Shown in pieces: positions 47,151-59,800 of a stretch of 64,000 nucleotides of DNA (position 1 is the stretch's first letter; each line of letters starts with the position of its first letter). The translations under genes were made by a program, and so were the position numbers. Origin of the DNA: Colius striatus (lineage: Eukaryota > Chordata > Aves > Coliiformes > Coliidae); assembly GCF_028858725.1 (NCBI RefSeq), contig NC_084760.1, positions 93,555,867-93,619,866 of the forward strand. The letters are read 5' to 3'. A model generated the notes under the pieces. The model was given only the letters and a program-made list of their open reading frames with translations, made no database searches and was not told the DNA's origin.

Positions 47151-50100
47151 GTCTGGACCATCTCTTGATCAGTCATTTCTTCCAGAGGTATTAACTGCTG
47201 GCGTCTCCCTCTTGGCTGCACCCAGACACATGTCAGTCAGGGTGTTCTGCCCCAGATCGCTTGCTCTCCAGGTTTGCAGACACAGATGTAGATACTAGAG
47301 GTCAGATGATGCAGGCCTTCTCAGCTCACCTCAGCAACTGGAACCATAGCCCCAGCAAAGCAGTCTGGGTCTGTCAGCACCCAAAAGTAGCAAAAATTCT
47401 GCTTTTCATCCTAGACTGACTGATAGATGTAAATTGTCAGGACTGTCTGTGACTCACTTTCAGGCAAGTGGATGGAGCTTATGAGTTTGTCTATTTGCCA
47501 CACAGTCACTCCAAAAAACACCACAGCTTTCCCTGTCTCCCTCCCACACCTTGCTGCATTTTGGAACAGCGAGGCAAGATGCCAGGAAGCCAGAATAAAG
47601 ACTGTTTCTCAGGGCAGTGAAAGAAAACATGGTGTCTTGGGGACGATTCCAGTCTGGGGTGAGGTGGCTCATTGCTCTCCAGCTACGTGATGCATGGCAA
47701 AGCTGTGCCAAAAGGTGGGGGTGATGGTTGAGTTTGGCAGCATGTTTTACCATTAGCCAGCAGGGCAACCTATGAGGACAAGTATTAATTCTTAGTTCCA
47801 GTAAAGTGTTCAGAAATAGCCCTGTTTCTCTTGCATTCTCTGGCTCCAGCTTGCCTTCCTGTTTAGAACAACTCTGCACAAACTGCTCCAGATAACCCTT
47901 CTGTTCTTTGTAAAAGGCTCTTTAGAATGGCTGAAGGCAGGCAAAGGACTTGCTTCTGTTTGCCTACATTCAAAATTAATTTGCCATGCTTACCCAGGGG
48001 GTGAATGGCTTGGCCAGTTATCATCTGTAAAGTGAATCCTGGTTGGAACCTACAAAGAACTGAATCTGTCCACTCTGCCTATGCACGATCGATTGAGGTA
48101 CAGATAATCAGTCTGGTGGCAAAGCACTTGCCAAACTGTGCAAGCAAATGCAGTTTACAATGAGCAGAAACAACTGATTTGTCAAGACCAGAGATAAGGA
48201 CGAATTCCAGACTGAATAATGTTTAACAGAATCTCACAGATCCGGGGAGAAACAGAAATAGTGATTCTTGAGGCACACAGCTGCTAATCAGACAGCTGCA
48301 CTCTTCATCTCATCCAAAACAGCTTCCCTTAAAATACCCTTAAAAAGTACTGTTGTGCAGCAGAATTTGAACAGGCAAGCATGATATTGTGAAAGTTTCA
48401 CTACATTAATTGCTAAGGTGGCAGGGGCAAGGTGCATGTCCTTGCCCCACATGCTATCCAAAGACAGGGACTGGTATCACTTTCTCCTATTTAATACTTC
48501 TATCTGCAGCCTCTCCACCTGGCACTGTCTTTCTCTCAACATACTCCACCCCGTGGGCTTGTCTCCAATTTTCCAAAGCACCCGGTGCCCACTCGGCACC
48601 CATGAGGCAAGGGCTGGAGGGAGCAGTGGGTGGCATGAGCCACAGCCAAGCATGGTGTGGCGGTGTATGCGTGGCGTACTGCACGATTTTGTCTGGCAAT
48701 CCTCTGTCAGTGATTAACATGTTTGTAGCTTGGGCTTGTTGTGGCTTGTTACTACCCCATCTAGAGACTAACAACTAGTTTTGTTTTCTTTCATAAACTA
48801 AAGAGAGGGAAAAAAATCCATCTACATATACGTAATTTTTCAGTTGGTGAGAACATATTTGCAATGTTGTTTTTCTCCAAATGATTATTAGAGATAACCC
48901 CAGCACTGGTGAGCTGGTACCCACCTCCTATTAAAGTTCAGTCCTGTATAGTCAATGCCCTAGAGCTACATAGCACAAACCACAAATACCCTGTCCAGAG
49001 ACACTGCAGTCTGTTCTGGATAGGTAACAGCTACCAATGCCGGCCTCTCAGACCTCTTTTGGTTTCTTCCCTGCATACTTGAGGAGATAATAAGTCACCT
49101 CTGTAGTTTGACCCCTTTCACCCTTCCCTCCTGAAAGTGGCTCCTCTCTTGGGTGACAGAGAACAGATAAACAGTGTGAGCAGGGGCATGAAGAGGCACC
49201 TGTGAAGGTGGTTTTCCCAGCAAGGTAAAATTTAGGGAGTAACGAGAAGGTTCTTGTGTCTTCTTTCCCCTCTTTTTTTTTTTCCAACTGGGGGACAAGG
49301 TGGCCCTTCAGCAGTCCTCCCTTCTCCATAGAACCTGATGGCTGCCTCAGGGCCCTCCAGCAGCCCTGCTGGCATTCCCTGCACTCTCTGGCTGTGCAGA
49401 GCAAGGCTACATGCTGGGCACACCAGAAGGAAAATGGGGATGGAAACTCTGTAATGCTCATCCTGCTCACTGCACTCTGACTTCCTCTTGGACAGAAAAC
49501 ATTTGTCTCAAGAACTGCCATGCTGTCTGCTTCTGACAGCACTAAATAATTTTAAAATTAAGTGCTCACTGACTAACTGAAATGGAGCCTTGTCTCCGTC
49601 CCTTTGCAGTGACGGGAGAGAGAAAGGAAGGATAAGTACAAAGAACACCTGAATGCTTTGGGATGAAAATACACTGTTTGGGAATCAGAGCACTCCCAAA
49701 GCATTACAAAAATAGCTCATCATTTGGATCCTATGATGATACTGGATGTGCATCTACCACTGACTGAGTCAGACAGATCTCATTTCTTTACAAGGCTGTT
49801 GCTCTCATTCTTGGCCATAAAGCCATGTAAATAGCATATGGTACAAACAGCGTCACCAAAACCTGACAAAGTTTTGAAATACCTACAAGTTAACTACTAA
49901 AACCAAGCCACCTGTCCAGTGACTTCTACTTGAGCTGTTCCAGTTCATCATCCCTGTATTATTATAACGTGTTGATGGCACACCATAAATCTACCTAGTC
50001 AGATAAGATGTTCCTCCCGCCCTGAAGAAGATGAGTGAACACAGGTGAGACCCCTCAAGATGCAACTTATCTGAGCCTCAGAGGTTGCTTGGAAAAGGAG

Positions 50101-50814
50101 GACTGAGGGCAACATTTCCAGAGCAGCTTTTGCTTTGTGGTTAGCTATGCGAACGTGAGAGAAGGATGGTGACGTATATTTTATTGTGGCCAGAGAAACA
50201 GCTTGGGCCTGTCCTAAGCAAGAGGATTTCTGAGTCTTCTCTGAATAGCCTGGATACTTGTCAACCTAATGACATGAGCAATAGCTGCTTAATTGAGACT
50301 CCATTAACTCTTTTTCCTGCAGGTTAGTTGACTACCTACTGATTTCCTGTTGCAATGGAGCCCTTCTTCCTGAAGGTCCCAAAGATCCTTCCAGGCCACG
50401 GTTCTCTAACTTTTGTTTGCAGAAGTTTAACCACTCTGGCGTGTTTCTTTCCGTGTTCCTCTCTGGGAACTTGGCTCACATTGTACAAAGCTTTAAGGAA
50501 GCCAGCTTTCACTGGGTTCTTCAAAGCAGTCAGCATCAGAACTGGCAGAGCTTTGCTTGGGTGTTCCCTGGCACCTAGTAAACGGCGGGCAGCTCAGTGG
50601 TGAGTGAACAGACTCCTCTCAGAAAACAGCTAACAGGAGGAGAAACCCAACCCAGCCAAAGGCTGACAGCGACCCTGCTAGGACTCAGAGCCCTTCATGG
50701 TGTTTCTACCCTAGATCCTCAGCAGAACTGCTTATGCACCTCATGAAATTGCATCATTAAGCCCTTCGTTATGTAAGTTATCAGCAGGCAAGATACAGTG
50801 AAGACATGATGGCA

Positions 50815-50945
50815 TGGCTAAAGCATCTGCTGTGGAGTCGGGACTTCTAGCTGTTACATCAAGCATTCCCACTGACCTTGGGCAAGGTACTGACCTCTCT
50901 CTGCTTGCAAAATCAGGATATTTGGAGAATTAAATAATCTTCAAC
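50815..50945 (+). repeat. MIR-like SINE (CORE-SINE family)
   Basis: The sequence follows the MIR consensus over more than 100 bp in order. It has GGCTAAAGCATCTGCTGTGG followed by AGTCGGGACTTCTAGCTG, then ACTGACCTTGGGCAAGGTAC, TGACCTCTCTCTGCTTGCAA, AATCAGGATATTTGG and GAATTAAATAATCTT. This is the clearest ancient SINE in the window. MIR elements derive from tRNA-type SINEs and are fossils in all amniotes. Confidence 0.7.
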
Positions 50946-53055
50946 AAACCATTTTAACATCAGAAGAGAGACAGCTCTGGGGAACTGTGACTCATATATA
51001 CATTATGAGGATAGACATATCATCATAGCATTTTATATGTGTAAGTTATATTATTACAAAATGTTCCATACTTTTATTATAATTTAATAAAAGACTAATT
51101 TATGTAATTCTCATAACTCTTAAGATCCTTGCTAGAAATGCTCAAGTTTCTGGATAAGGCAGCAAGTATGTTGAAATTTGACTGAATATAACACTACTGA
51201 ACAAGATGTGAGAAGAAAATGACAGTTGTAGTGCCAAAGATGTGGCTGATTTCTTAATAACATCCACTGTTTGTTCTTACAGGTAATTAAGAGATTCTTC
51301 AAAATCTCTGAACTTGCTTTTTCACAAACTGCTCTGGCTTGCTCTGTAAATTCATATCTACACTGCACAGCTCTGCAAAAGAATGCAGGCATATAGCACA
51401 AAAACTACAAGAGATATAGACACTGAAGTAAAAACTTTTAACATGCAAGAACCTCATGCTGCTGTCACATCATACCGAAGCCTCTGAAGCATCAATAGAT
51501 GCCAACATTTAGGTGTTTACATAGAAGTTTCTTATGTTTCTTCTCTCTGCTTTGCTTGGAAAGGCTTTTATCTAGCAAGTGTGTGCATAGCACATTTAGC
51601 AGATCAGCTCCTACATAATCTCTGACAGTTGATTCAAAGCATGGATGAAGCAAGTGTTACCGTTGTTTTACCTACAATCCTTTGGTGAAGGGCAGAAAAC
51701 CAGCATGGAGCGGCCTGGACTGATCCCCATGGGATTCACATCCATGTCTCCTGCCTCTGAACAGGGAACAAGTTTGCATACGGCCAAACTGTAAATTTTT
51801 CTGGGATTTGGAAGGGATAGAGGAGTGCTTCATCCTCATTTCCTCTTGCTGAGCTCTCCCATTGTGTAGAGCATAATAAAAAAATAAGAAGAATAAAGCT
51901 GGAAAGAGGAGAAAGCAAGAGCATGCATAACGATTAGGGTCCCAATGCGAGGGTTGAGTGCAAGCAGAGAGGGAACTTGAATTTGGACCTCTCAAAGCCC
52001 ATGAGAACTGTTGACCATGAGGCTGTTACATAAACCACTGATATCCTTGCTGAAGAAAAGGACAACTCCCTGGTCTGTTTTTGAAGTACAGAACTCTTAT
52101 GTCTCCGTTTTTTTTTTCCTCAAGGGTTCAGGGCTGTAAATCTCCTAATCAGTAGCACTAAACTAATCCCAAATAATGACAGATTTTTCTTCTACTTTAC
52201 TCTTTTCATCTAGTTTACAGAGATACTGTCCATGGCTTCTGCCATGGAACAGTTCTTATAGTGCTTTACATTCACTGTGTTTGATGTTGATTGTGGATAC
52301 ATTTAGGCAACCACCCCTATGAAAGTCAGCCTCTGGATTGTGAGTCCTTGGGTGCATTGCCCCTATTCCCCATAAAACCAAAAAGAAACAAAAAGGACAT
52401 AAAGTAATCTGCTCCTGGCAGCTTCAGTGCAGCTTTCAGTTCTACCTCTTTGCATTCCAAATTGGGAGGGAAAACAGTCTAAGTATAGTCTAAGTATAGA
52501 AAGAGCAGGCTTTGCACTCAAGTTCAAGGGGTCTTTTAAGGCTGCACAAAACCTGGCAGAAGAGGTGTGATGTAAATTCAACAGCAGTGGCAGAAATACC
52601 CAATGGTTTACCATGAGGGAATAAAGGGAACCAGCCAGGCCTGTCTTTGAATGACGGGGAGAGCTTTACCCTGTGCATGTCCTGCCTACATCTCAAACGA
52701 TGACAGCATGCTCACGCAGAAACCCATGCAGTTCTCTGTGCTCAGCACATTGAGTAAGGCATATTTCACAATTAATTCTGAGCTGATGCAAGCAAAAGTG
52801 ACATTACTCAGAAACTTAGAACCGACATCCAAACTCAGTACAGGAGCAGATAAAAAAGCATCCTCACAAAAGACATCTGAAACACAGCTTTTTCCAGATG
52901 GAGGTAAAGAGGATCTTTCCTTTAGGAAAAAAATATAGCATGGGATTAACCACAAATAGAACAGTTACGTTGTATGCATTTCTGGAGGTGTGGAGGTGGC
53001 AGTATCGAAATTAAGAAAACAAGGGGTTTTTTTTCACAAAACTTTTCATGGCTGG

Positions 53056-53120
53056 TATCATAGAATCATAGAATGGTAGGGGTTGGAAGGGACCTTTAGA
53101 GATCATCTAGTCCATTCTCA
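53056..53120 (-). mobile_element. CR1 LINE 3' tip
   Basis: The reverse complement of the last about 60 bp of CR1: TCATAGAATCATAGAATGGT, then AGGGGTTGGAAGGGACCTTT and AGAGATCATCTAGTCCA. The two ATTCTATG octamers (antisense) are the hallmark 3' end of avian CR1. It is severely 5'-truncated. Confidence 0.9.
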
Positions 53121-54199
53121 AACATTAAAGCATCACGTTGGGCCTCTACATTTCAGATATATCCTGTCTATGCACAGCCTGTCTGCAGAAAAATTAAATC
53201 AATAATGTGTCTTTCCAGAGGAATTGTTTTCTTAACCTTTCATGTTCGAATCTAGCCTTTCTAGTACTGGCTGAGGCTTGCTTCCAACTGCATAATGGCT
53301 CCGTGATGAGCTTTGCTAAATATATTTGTAGCTGTCTAGCCTAGACCTCCTCATGGCTTTACTGGAAAGCTGAGGGGGGCTTAGGTGGGAAGCATATCTT
53401 TATTAAAAACAAAGCAAAACATGAAAGAATATATGTAATATTTGAACAATATTTAGCCAAAAAGGTTAGCCAGAGCAAGCAATGGACAATACTGAAATTA
53501 ATGCTTGGGGCTGTTTTGTTCGGCAATCCTTCAGTTATGCTACAACTAGAGAAAATTTATGAATCCTGTTTGTTTTAAGAAGAAATCAACTATTTCATCT
53601 CTAAACCTCATCCAAATATGCTTCTGCCCCAACGCAGCCATGCAGCAAATGCACCATAAAGAATGTGTTGTCATGTTTCAGATAGGAAAGTTGCTGACAG
53701 AGATGGGCGCTTACCAGAACATCCAGAAAAGCGCAAAGCTAGCTGTTAGTATTAGCCCCTTGCAGCATCTGTGAGATACCTCATCACTGGAATCAACCTG
53801 TGGGAAACAACACGTTCATTTTATTTCCAACATGTACGTGAGCATGCGGTTTCCAACACATGTTTTAGCAGGATCCACCGTGATTTTAAGCCAATGCTTT
53901 AATAAAACCTAATAAATCACACTGGCATCCATGCACAAAGGTTTCTCGGACGCCGAGCACCACAAAATATAGTTGTTCCCTTCCTAAGCTTAGTATTTGC
54001 CTGGGCACAGGGCTCGTGAGGATCCTCACCACAGCACTGACCCTCTCCTCCCCCAGGGTTCCTAAGGCGCGGGATACGAGCGCTGCCTACCCCCGTTCTT
54101 TCCCGCCGACTGACCAACCTCTCCCACCCGGCCCAGGGCCGCGACGAGACACTGCCGTCTCTGACTGACACCCCCGGCCCGGAGGGAACCGGCGCACAC

Positions 54200-55320
54200 T
54201 GACAGGGGGCGGTGGCGGGGCTGCCGGTTCACATTTTCAGGAGGCTACAGCAGCGGGGCTGCCAGACCCCCGGCCCCCAAGCGCCGCCTGCTCGGCCGCC
54301 CTCGCCCGCAGCGCCCGCAGCACACGCACCTCACGCCTCGCCGCCCCCCGCCCCCCTCCCAACGGCCGCCGCCGCTGCACGGACCTCACGGGCCTCACGT
54401 CGCCCTGCAGCCGCCGCGCGCGCCGTCCAGGCTCCCCCCCTCCCACGCCCTCATTGGCCGACGCCTCGCGCGAGCCCTCCTGCCATTGGCGGGGGCGCGG
54501 GGCGCACGGGCTCGGCACGCTCCTCGGCGGCGGTTCCGTCGCGGTACGGGGGCGGGGCTCGCCGAGACGCCCAATGGGAGCGCCGCGGGGGCGGGGCGCG
54601 AGCTCTGGCCTCGGCCGGGGGTGGCCGCGGCGGTAAACAGGCGTGCGGGCCCGGGTGGCGGGCACGGGACGTAACGCGGGCGCTGGGGCTGTCAGGTGAG
54701 TGCTGGCTAGGGCGGCGGAACGTGGGGACAGGCCAAGCCAACCCAGGCTGGGCTGGGCCGGGCCGGGCGCGCAGGCCGGTACGGGGAGCGGCCACGGCGG
54801 CGGAGGGGAAAGGGTTGCGGATTACCCGGTAGTGCGGCAGGGTGTGCTGGAGCGGCGCGGCGCGGCGCGAGAGATGGGCGCTGACGGTACCGCCGCGGGG
54901 AGGGATACCCGTGCCCCGAGTCGAGGGGCTCTGGCCGCCGTCCGACCTCTCGGCCTGGGGTCACTCCACCGGGGTGCCGTTCCCCAGTGAGGGGACGTGT
55001 ATGGGGTCCGGCGGGAAATGGCGGCTGCGTGCCAGTGGCAGCCCGAGCCCTGCGGGGCTGGAGCTGGCCTGAAGCCTGTCGGTGCTGCGACCTTCTCTAT
55101 GCCCTTGCCGGACTGTGGCGGGGGGAGGCCGCGCCGCCGGGAGCCGTCGCCGCGGGCGGTGAGCTGCGGGGACACGCCGTCGAGTCTCGTCGTGCGGGGT
55201 CGGGATCCGGTTAGCGGCGCCCTTGGCTGCCCTGGCAGCTGAGCGAGCGGTACCAGGCTCTTGTCGCAGTGCCCGCGTTGCCCAACGCGGCTCGCGTCCG
55301 ATCCAGGCCTTGTGCAAGGG
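54200..55320 (+). promoter_or_regulatory. CpG-island promoter of the gene downstream of PSEN2 (probably COQ8A)
   Basis: This is a dense CpG island of about 1.1 kb. It contains two inverted CCAAT boxes (ATTGG at 54453-54457 and 54485-54489, 32 bp apart), a forward CCAAT at 54571-54575, and GC boxes (GGGGCGGGG near 54548-54596). No TATA box is visible. The start site is probably 54.55-54.65 kb on the + strand. Gene identity rests on conserved vertebrate order only, because no coding sequence of COQ8A, an atypical kinase for coenzyme Q synthesis, is present. Confidence 0.7.
54600..54695 (+). other. Putative non-coding exon 1 of the downstream gene (COQ8A?)
   Basis: A near-consensus splice donor, TGTCAG|GTGAGT, ends this exon at 54695 just downstream of the CCAAT and GC boxes. 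Its 5' end is not determinable. A second possible donor GGCG|GTAAAC lies at 54634. In human COQ8A the first exon is untranslated and the ATG lies in a later exon, which fits the absence of coding sequence here. Confidence 0.5.
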
Positions 55321-58300
55321 CCGGGGACTCTGAGCTTGGCAGCCCCTTCCTTTTGAGAGCGGATGGTGTCCCTCGACTTGCCTGGGCAGGCACGTGGAGT
55401 GTTCTGGAAACGTGTTGCTGGTGGGATGGATGTTCACTTAAACTTGCTTCTGGCAAAGGGTGGAATCTGGCCACTGTGGGCATCACGGAGGAAAACGTGG
55501 AGTCTTGTGCTATCCTGGCCTGCGGGTGCTGGCTTTCCAGGCTGGTTTAGAACCGCACTTCTCTCTGTTGCTAGGACCAGTTTGTGCATCTGGGTGAAGG
55601 TGGATGTAGAAGAAAATTGTTTCCAGTTTTGAGCTTGCTTGTGGCTGAAATGAGAGGGAAAGAAACTGAGACCCCTGGCTTTAGTAAAGCACCCGAGGAA
55701 ACCAGACTTTTAGAGTCTTTGTAACAAAATATTCTGGAGTTAAGGGAGATGTACATAGTTTTCCATAGACACATAATAAACTACTTACAAATAACTAAAG
55801 GTATAAAACTTGGGCTTGTATAATATTGCTTTCATAGTTATGAAACATCCTAATTTCTGCAGGACTGGATTTTACATAACAACACCATTTCTGCTACTGC
55901 AACACACGTATCTTCTACCTAGCAGGAATGTTGGTGGAGATCTTCTCCTCTGCGTCCCCATCATACAGTGAAAATCCAAACTTTGTGGTCAGGGTTATGA
56001 AAAATTAAGAAGTTAGAAAGCGGTGCTTGCTAAAAATGCAGCAGACTTTTATAAACTTGGTGTTTAAGCCCAGAAAAATAGAAGATGAAATAAAAGATTC
56101 TTCTTTCAATATCCAAAACTATTGTTTTTCTAAAAGGATTTAACCTAAAATCTTCTGAATGTCTATTTCCTGAGTGGCTTGTCTTTAAATTAGATTGTTT
56201 CATCAAATTGGGGTGTATTCTTGGAACACATGCAAAATTATTCTTAGCACCCGATATAGAAGGATACTGGCCAAAGTATCTTCAGTAGCTTAGTAAAAGA
56301 CTTCTGAAGGGATTCAGAAATTGCAGCAAGTTAAGGGCTGAAAGCAGATCGGCGTTTGCACACATTATCAGTGGTCTTATGTTTCTCTACTGTCTAATAA
56401 GAACTTGTCTCTCATATGTCACAGAAGGAATAGTTCAGCAGCAGTTCAGGTGATTCCAAATCTGCATGCTCTTAGACCAGGAGACTTATTTAATTTTTTT
56501 TCTTGGCTGCCAGCTAACTGACCTTGCTAACCTTGAATGAGACACACTTAGAATAAATAGCTGTATGCTGTCCAGTCTTAGTCTAGAGAAGAGGGGGGAT
56601 TGGGGGAGGAGGAGGGAAATTGGTGACCTGCTGTGCTTTGACATTGTCTCCCTTTTTTAAAAAAATAAACCAGTGTGATAAGTAGAAGAAAAGGTCACAA
56701 GATGTGGAGAATTCCCTTATGTGTTTACTCTCCTTGATGTGTTGATCACCTTGTTTTATTGCTGTCAAGGAGAATTCTGTGCTATGCAATGCAGCTCTGG
56801 TTATTTCATTTGCAATATTTAGCCCAGGTTAATAATAGCTCGTATTGCATCCATGCAGCAAGAACAGAACTTTTTTTTTGGCTTCTAGTCTTCCAGTAGT
56901 CCTTTTACAGGCAAGTAGCAGTCTGTTGTTTCACACCCTGTTTGTTATTTTTCTAGACATCGAGAAGGACGAAGGACAGCAACTGAACTCCTACTTTTTA
57001 ATTTCCCTCAGGTTAAATTGTTTGATTGGTTACAGAGGTGCTTTTTTTTTTTTTTTTTGTACTTAGGTTGGTTTGTTCTTCATCTGTGTGAGATGGTTTT
57101 TAACTGTTTTAACAAGGATGCTAGGGATGGCATGTGTTGTGTGGTCTTTTATTATGTGTGTCAGCCTGCTTGCTTCATCCAGCTGGCTTGCTAAAGGCAT
57201 CTCAGGAGTTGGCTTGATACATGAATAAGCATTTATCTTATTTATTCCTTAAATCTATACTGCTGGGTGAACAGTCCACCTTAGGATGGAGATAGTGAGT
57301 CTGAAGCAGTTTTTAGGTATGCTGTCTCCTGTGTGTATGTAAGTCTCCCTGTTTTCTCCCTCTGAAACTGTTTAAGAAAGGAGTGTCAAAGAGGAGGCTT
57401 TTTGACACTCAACTGTGTATTCTGGAGCAGAGCATCTCTAAAAGATGACTAGAAGAGTAGATTTTCTCCATACTACTTCTACAAGACTGCCTAAAGCAGT
57501 GTCTGTTCTGTGAGTCCATAGTTTCCTTTAGTACCTGGAAAAGAAAATAAGTTATTTGCATATGGAGCCAAAGTGCAAGCTATTGGTAAAGCACAGTAAC
57601 TTGACAGAGGGAGCTCAGCCAGCCTGCTTTCCAACCCAGCAGAGAGAGGTAATTTTATTGATATGTGCCTATGTTTAGATTCAAATATGCTCTGGGTTTT
57701 GGGTTTTTTTACATGCTTCTTGCTTTGTTCCCACTTCTTCATCCTCATCCCCAGCCCCATTACAGTAAATGGCAAAGTTAAACCTAAGCTGTGAGAAAGA
57801 CCAAGAAATAAGATATGCAAGTTTTGCCCTTTCCTTGCACAATTGTGTTTCTGTGTCTTATTTTAATGTTTTTTGTTTTGTCGGTCAGTAGAGGTTTAGC
57901 GCTAAATGAAGTATCTTACATTCCCAGTTATTCAGTGTATTAAGTGTTCTCTGTGCTTCTGACAGCATAGAAAATAACATCCGTTATTCTGAAAAACAAT
58001 CCATGGAGCTGATTTCTAAAAACTTTATGGTTTCATATATCTGCTTAAATAAGGCTACACACATATGTTGGGGGTTTTTCTTTTTCTTTCTTTCTAGGAA
58101 CTGCAAAAGGCTATGCACTTTTCTTAAAGACTGTAGAGATTATGTCTGTAGAGACACTGCAAAAGAAGATATGCATATGATTTAGGTGGTCCTAGAGCTA
58201 TTTTGTGTTGTCCAGATGATAGCTTCCACTTAAAACATTCTCTTACTGTGTTTGTTTTGCCCCTACAGTTTGCCTTAGTTTTGTGTGTAGATTAGATCTT

Positions 58301-59724
58301 AATGCAGCCCTTTCGTTGCTCTTCACATCTACTTTTTCACCAGTTGCACACTTTTATTTTGTTTATTTTTTTTCTGGATTTCCTGAGCAAATGTACTGTA
58401 AAAGGACTTGATGTATTCTCAAACGTCACATTTCTTCTGCTGCCTGAATTGTGCCACTTGGGAGTACCAAATCCTCGTCTTAGTTTAATATGGTCGAAGT
58501 GCTCATCAAGACAATAATCAGGACTAGGAAGGAGATGGAAGGGAGAATGACAGGGCAATAAGTTCTAAGTGGATTAAATGTTTCTTTTAGAGAACTCTTC
58601 TAAAATTTTTAAGTGTAGAATTTTATATTACATAGCAAAGCTTTGTGGACCATGGTCATTCAGAAGTTGCTCTGAGAGGTTTGGGATTTTCAGAGGCATC
58701 TGTATAAGTTGCTTAAAACTTTGTTTCTTCTAGTTTGGAAAAGTTATATGTTTGTTATATAGAACATGATTTATGAAATCTGAACAGAGAGCATAAATAG
58801 TGTAGATTACACATTCTGGATCAAGTATGAGAGCTTGCAGATTAGCTTTAGCAGTAAGTTATGAGAAATAGCTGTTATTTGCCCTCATGTCAAAAATACC
58901 CGTGTGTGGTAAGCAGGGACTGACACCACTTGTCTGGGGACTGTGGCAGATGGGACAGAGTGCAAGAGCTGTAGGTTCTGATAGGTGATCTTGAGCAGAG
59001 AGATCAATTTGTGTTGTCTTCAAGTAGTCTTTTGTCTGTGGTCCTCTTCTGTCATTCTACTTTTCCTCTTTTTACAGGGAGATCTTGGCATAGCCAGAAA
59101 AAAAAGAAAGCTCCTGTAGCTAGGACACGAGTATGTGAGGGGGCTATGAATAAACCAGGATGTGTTTAAAGTTACTAAATTTGAACATAACCCTAGGTGC
59201 AAGGGCAAGGTTAGATGTCATGGGATCTATATAGACATGTATGCCTGCAGGATCAATGGTGGGAGGCTGTGGTGTTTGACCTCTTGTTTGTGATGATAAC
59301 AGAAAGGTTATACTCACCATGTGAGCAGAGGATGTGTGTATGCCACTTGGAGAGATACGCGTGAGGCACTTCTTACTGACTTTGTAATGTAATGACACAA
59401 GACATAGTGTGCATGGGTCCGTCCCAGTATACAAAAAGGATAATAAGCAAAGGAACATCTTAACACCTGAGGAAGACAGATGTACAATATACATTTAGTT
59501 ACAGGGTGTGTTTAGTTTTCCAGAAGCTTTTAATTAGAAAGGTTCTGGCTAGAAACCTTTGCTGATGAGGCATTTAGCCTTTTAGATACGACTGTTAACA
59601 ACATAACGTTAGGATGGTCAGCAGACTGGCTATAAATCCTTCTTTCTTTTTGTTCTGTATGGGTGGATATTTAAAAGAAGCTTAGACTTTGTGCTATAAG
59701 GATCAGAGTACTCTGGAGAGAGCT

Positions 59725-59800
59725 GTGATTCTGTTCCCAGTCCATCCCTGACATGCAGTGCAGTTTTGGGTAGATGACTACTTCTCTCCCATCTAGAGCA
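59725..59800 (+). repeat. Possible MIR-like remnant
   Basis: GCTGTGATTCTGTTCCCAGT followed by CCATCCCTGACATGCAGTGC and TTTTGGGTAGATGAC resembles the MIR core (ggttctggtcccggctctgccac, then tgctgtgtgaccttgggcaag) with strong divergence. Low certainty. Confidence 0.3.

Larger units (their letters stand above)
41691..54200. other. Intergenic region between PSEN2 and the next gene
   Basis: No recognisable exon or RNA gene. Long frames here (for example about 118 codons at 43357 +, 139 codons at 47460 - and 164 codons at 49048 -) show no domain I recognise and no spliced continuation. The content includes a short TG/TA microsatellite near 42777-42810, MIR/L2-like remnants (44966-45015, 47081-47150, 50815-50945), a 17-bp direct repeat (45413 and 45460) and one CR1 tip (53056). 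Confidence 0.55.

Noticed and set aside
47460-47879. 139-codon minus-strand frame
   Set aside because: No recognisable homology, signal or spliced partner exons; within expectation for random frames in a 64-kb window.
49048-49542. 164-codon minus-strand frame
   Set aside because: No domain, no plausible promoter, contains a lysine run from a poly-T tract on the opposite strand; unsupported.
54212-55437. Many open frames on both strands in the second CpG island
   Set aside because: Same composition artefact; none resembles COQ8A or another known protein, and they overlap promoter motifs.
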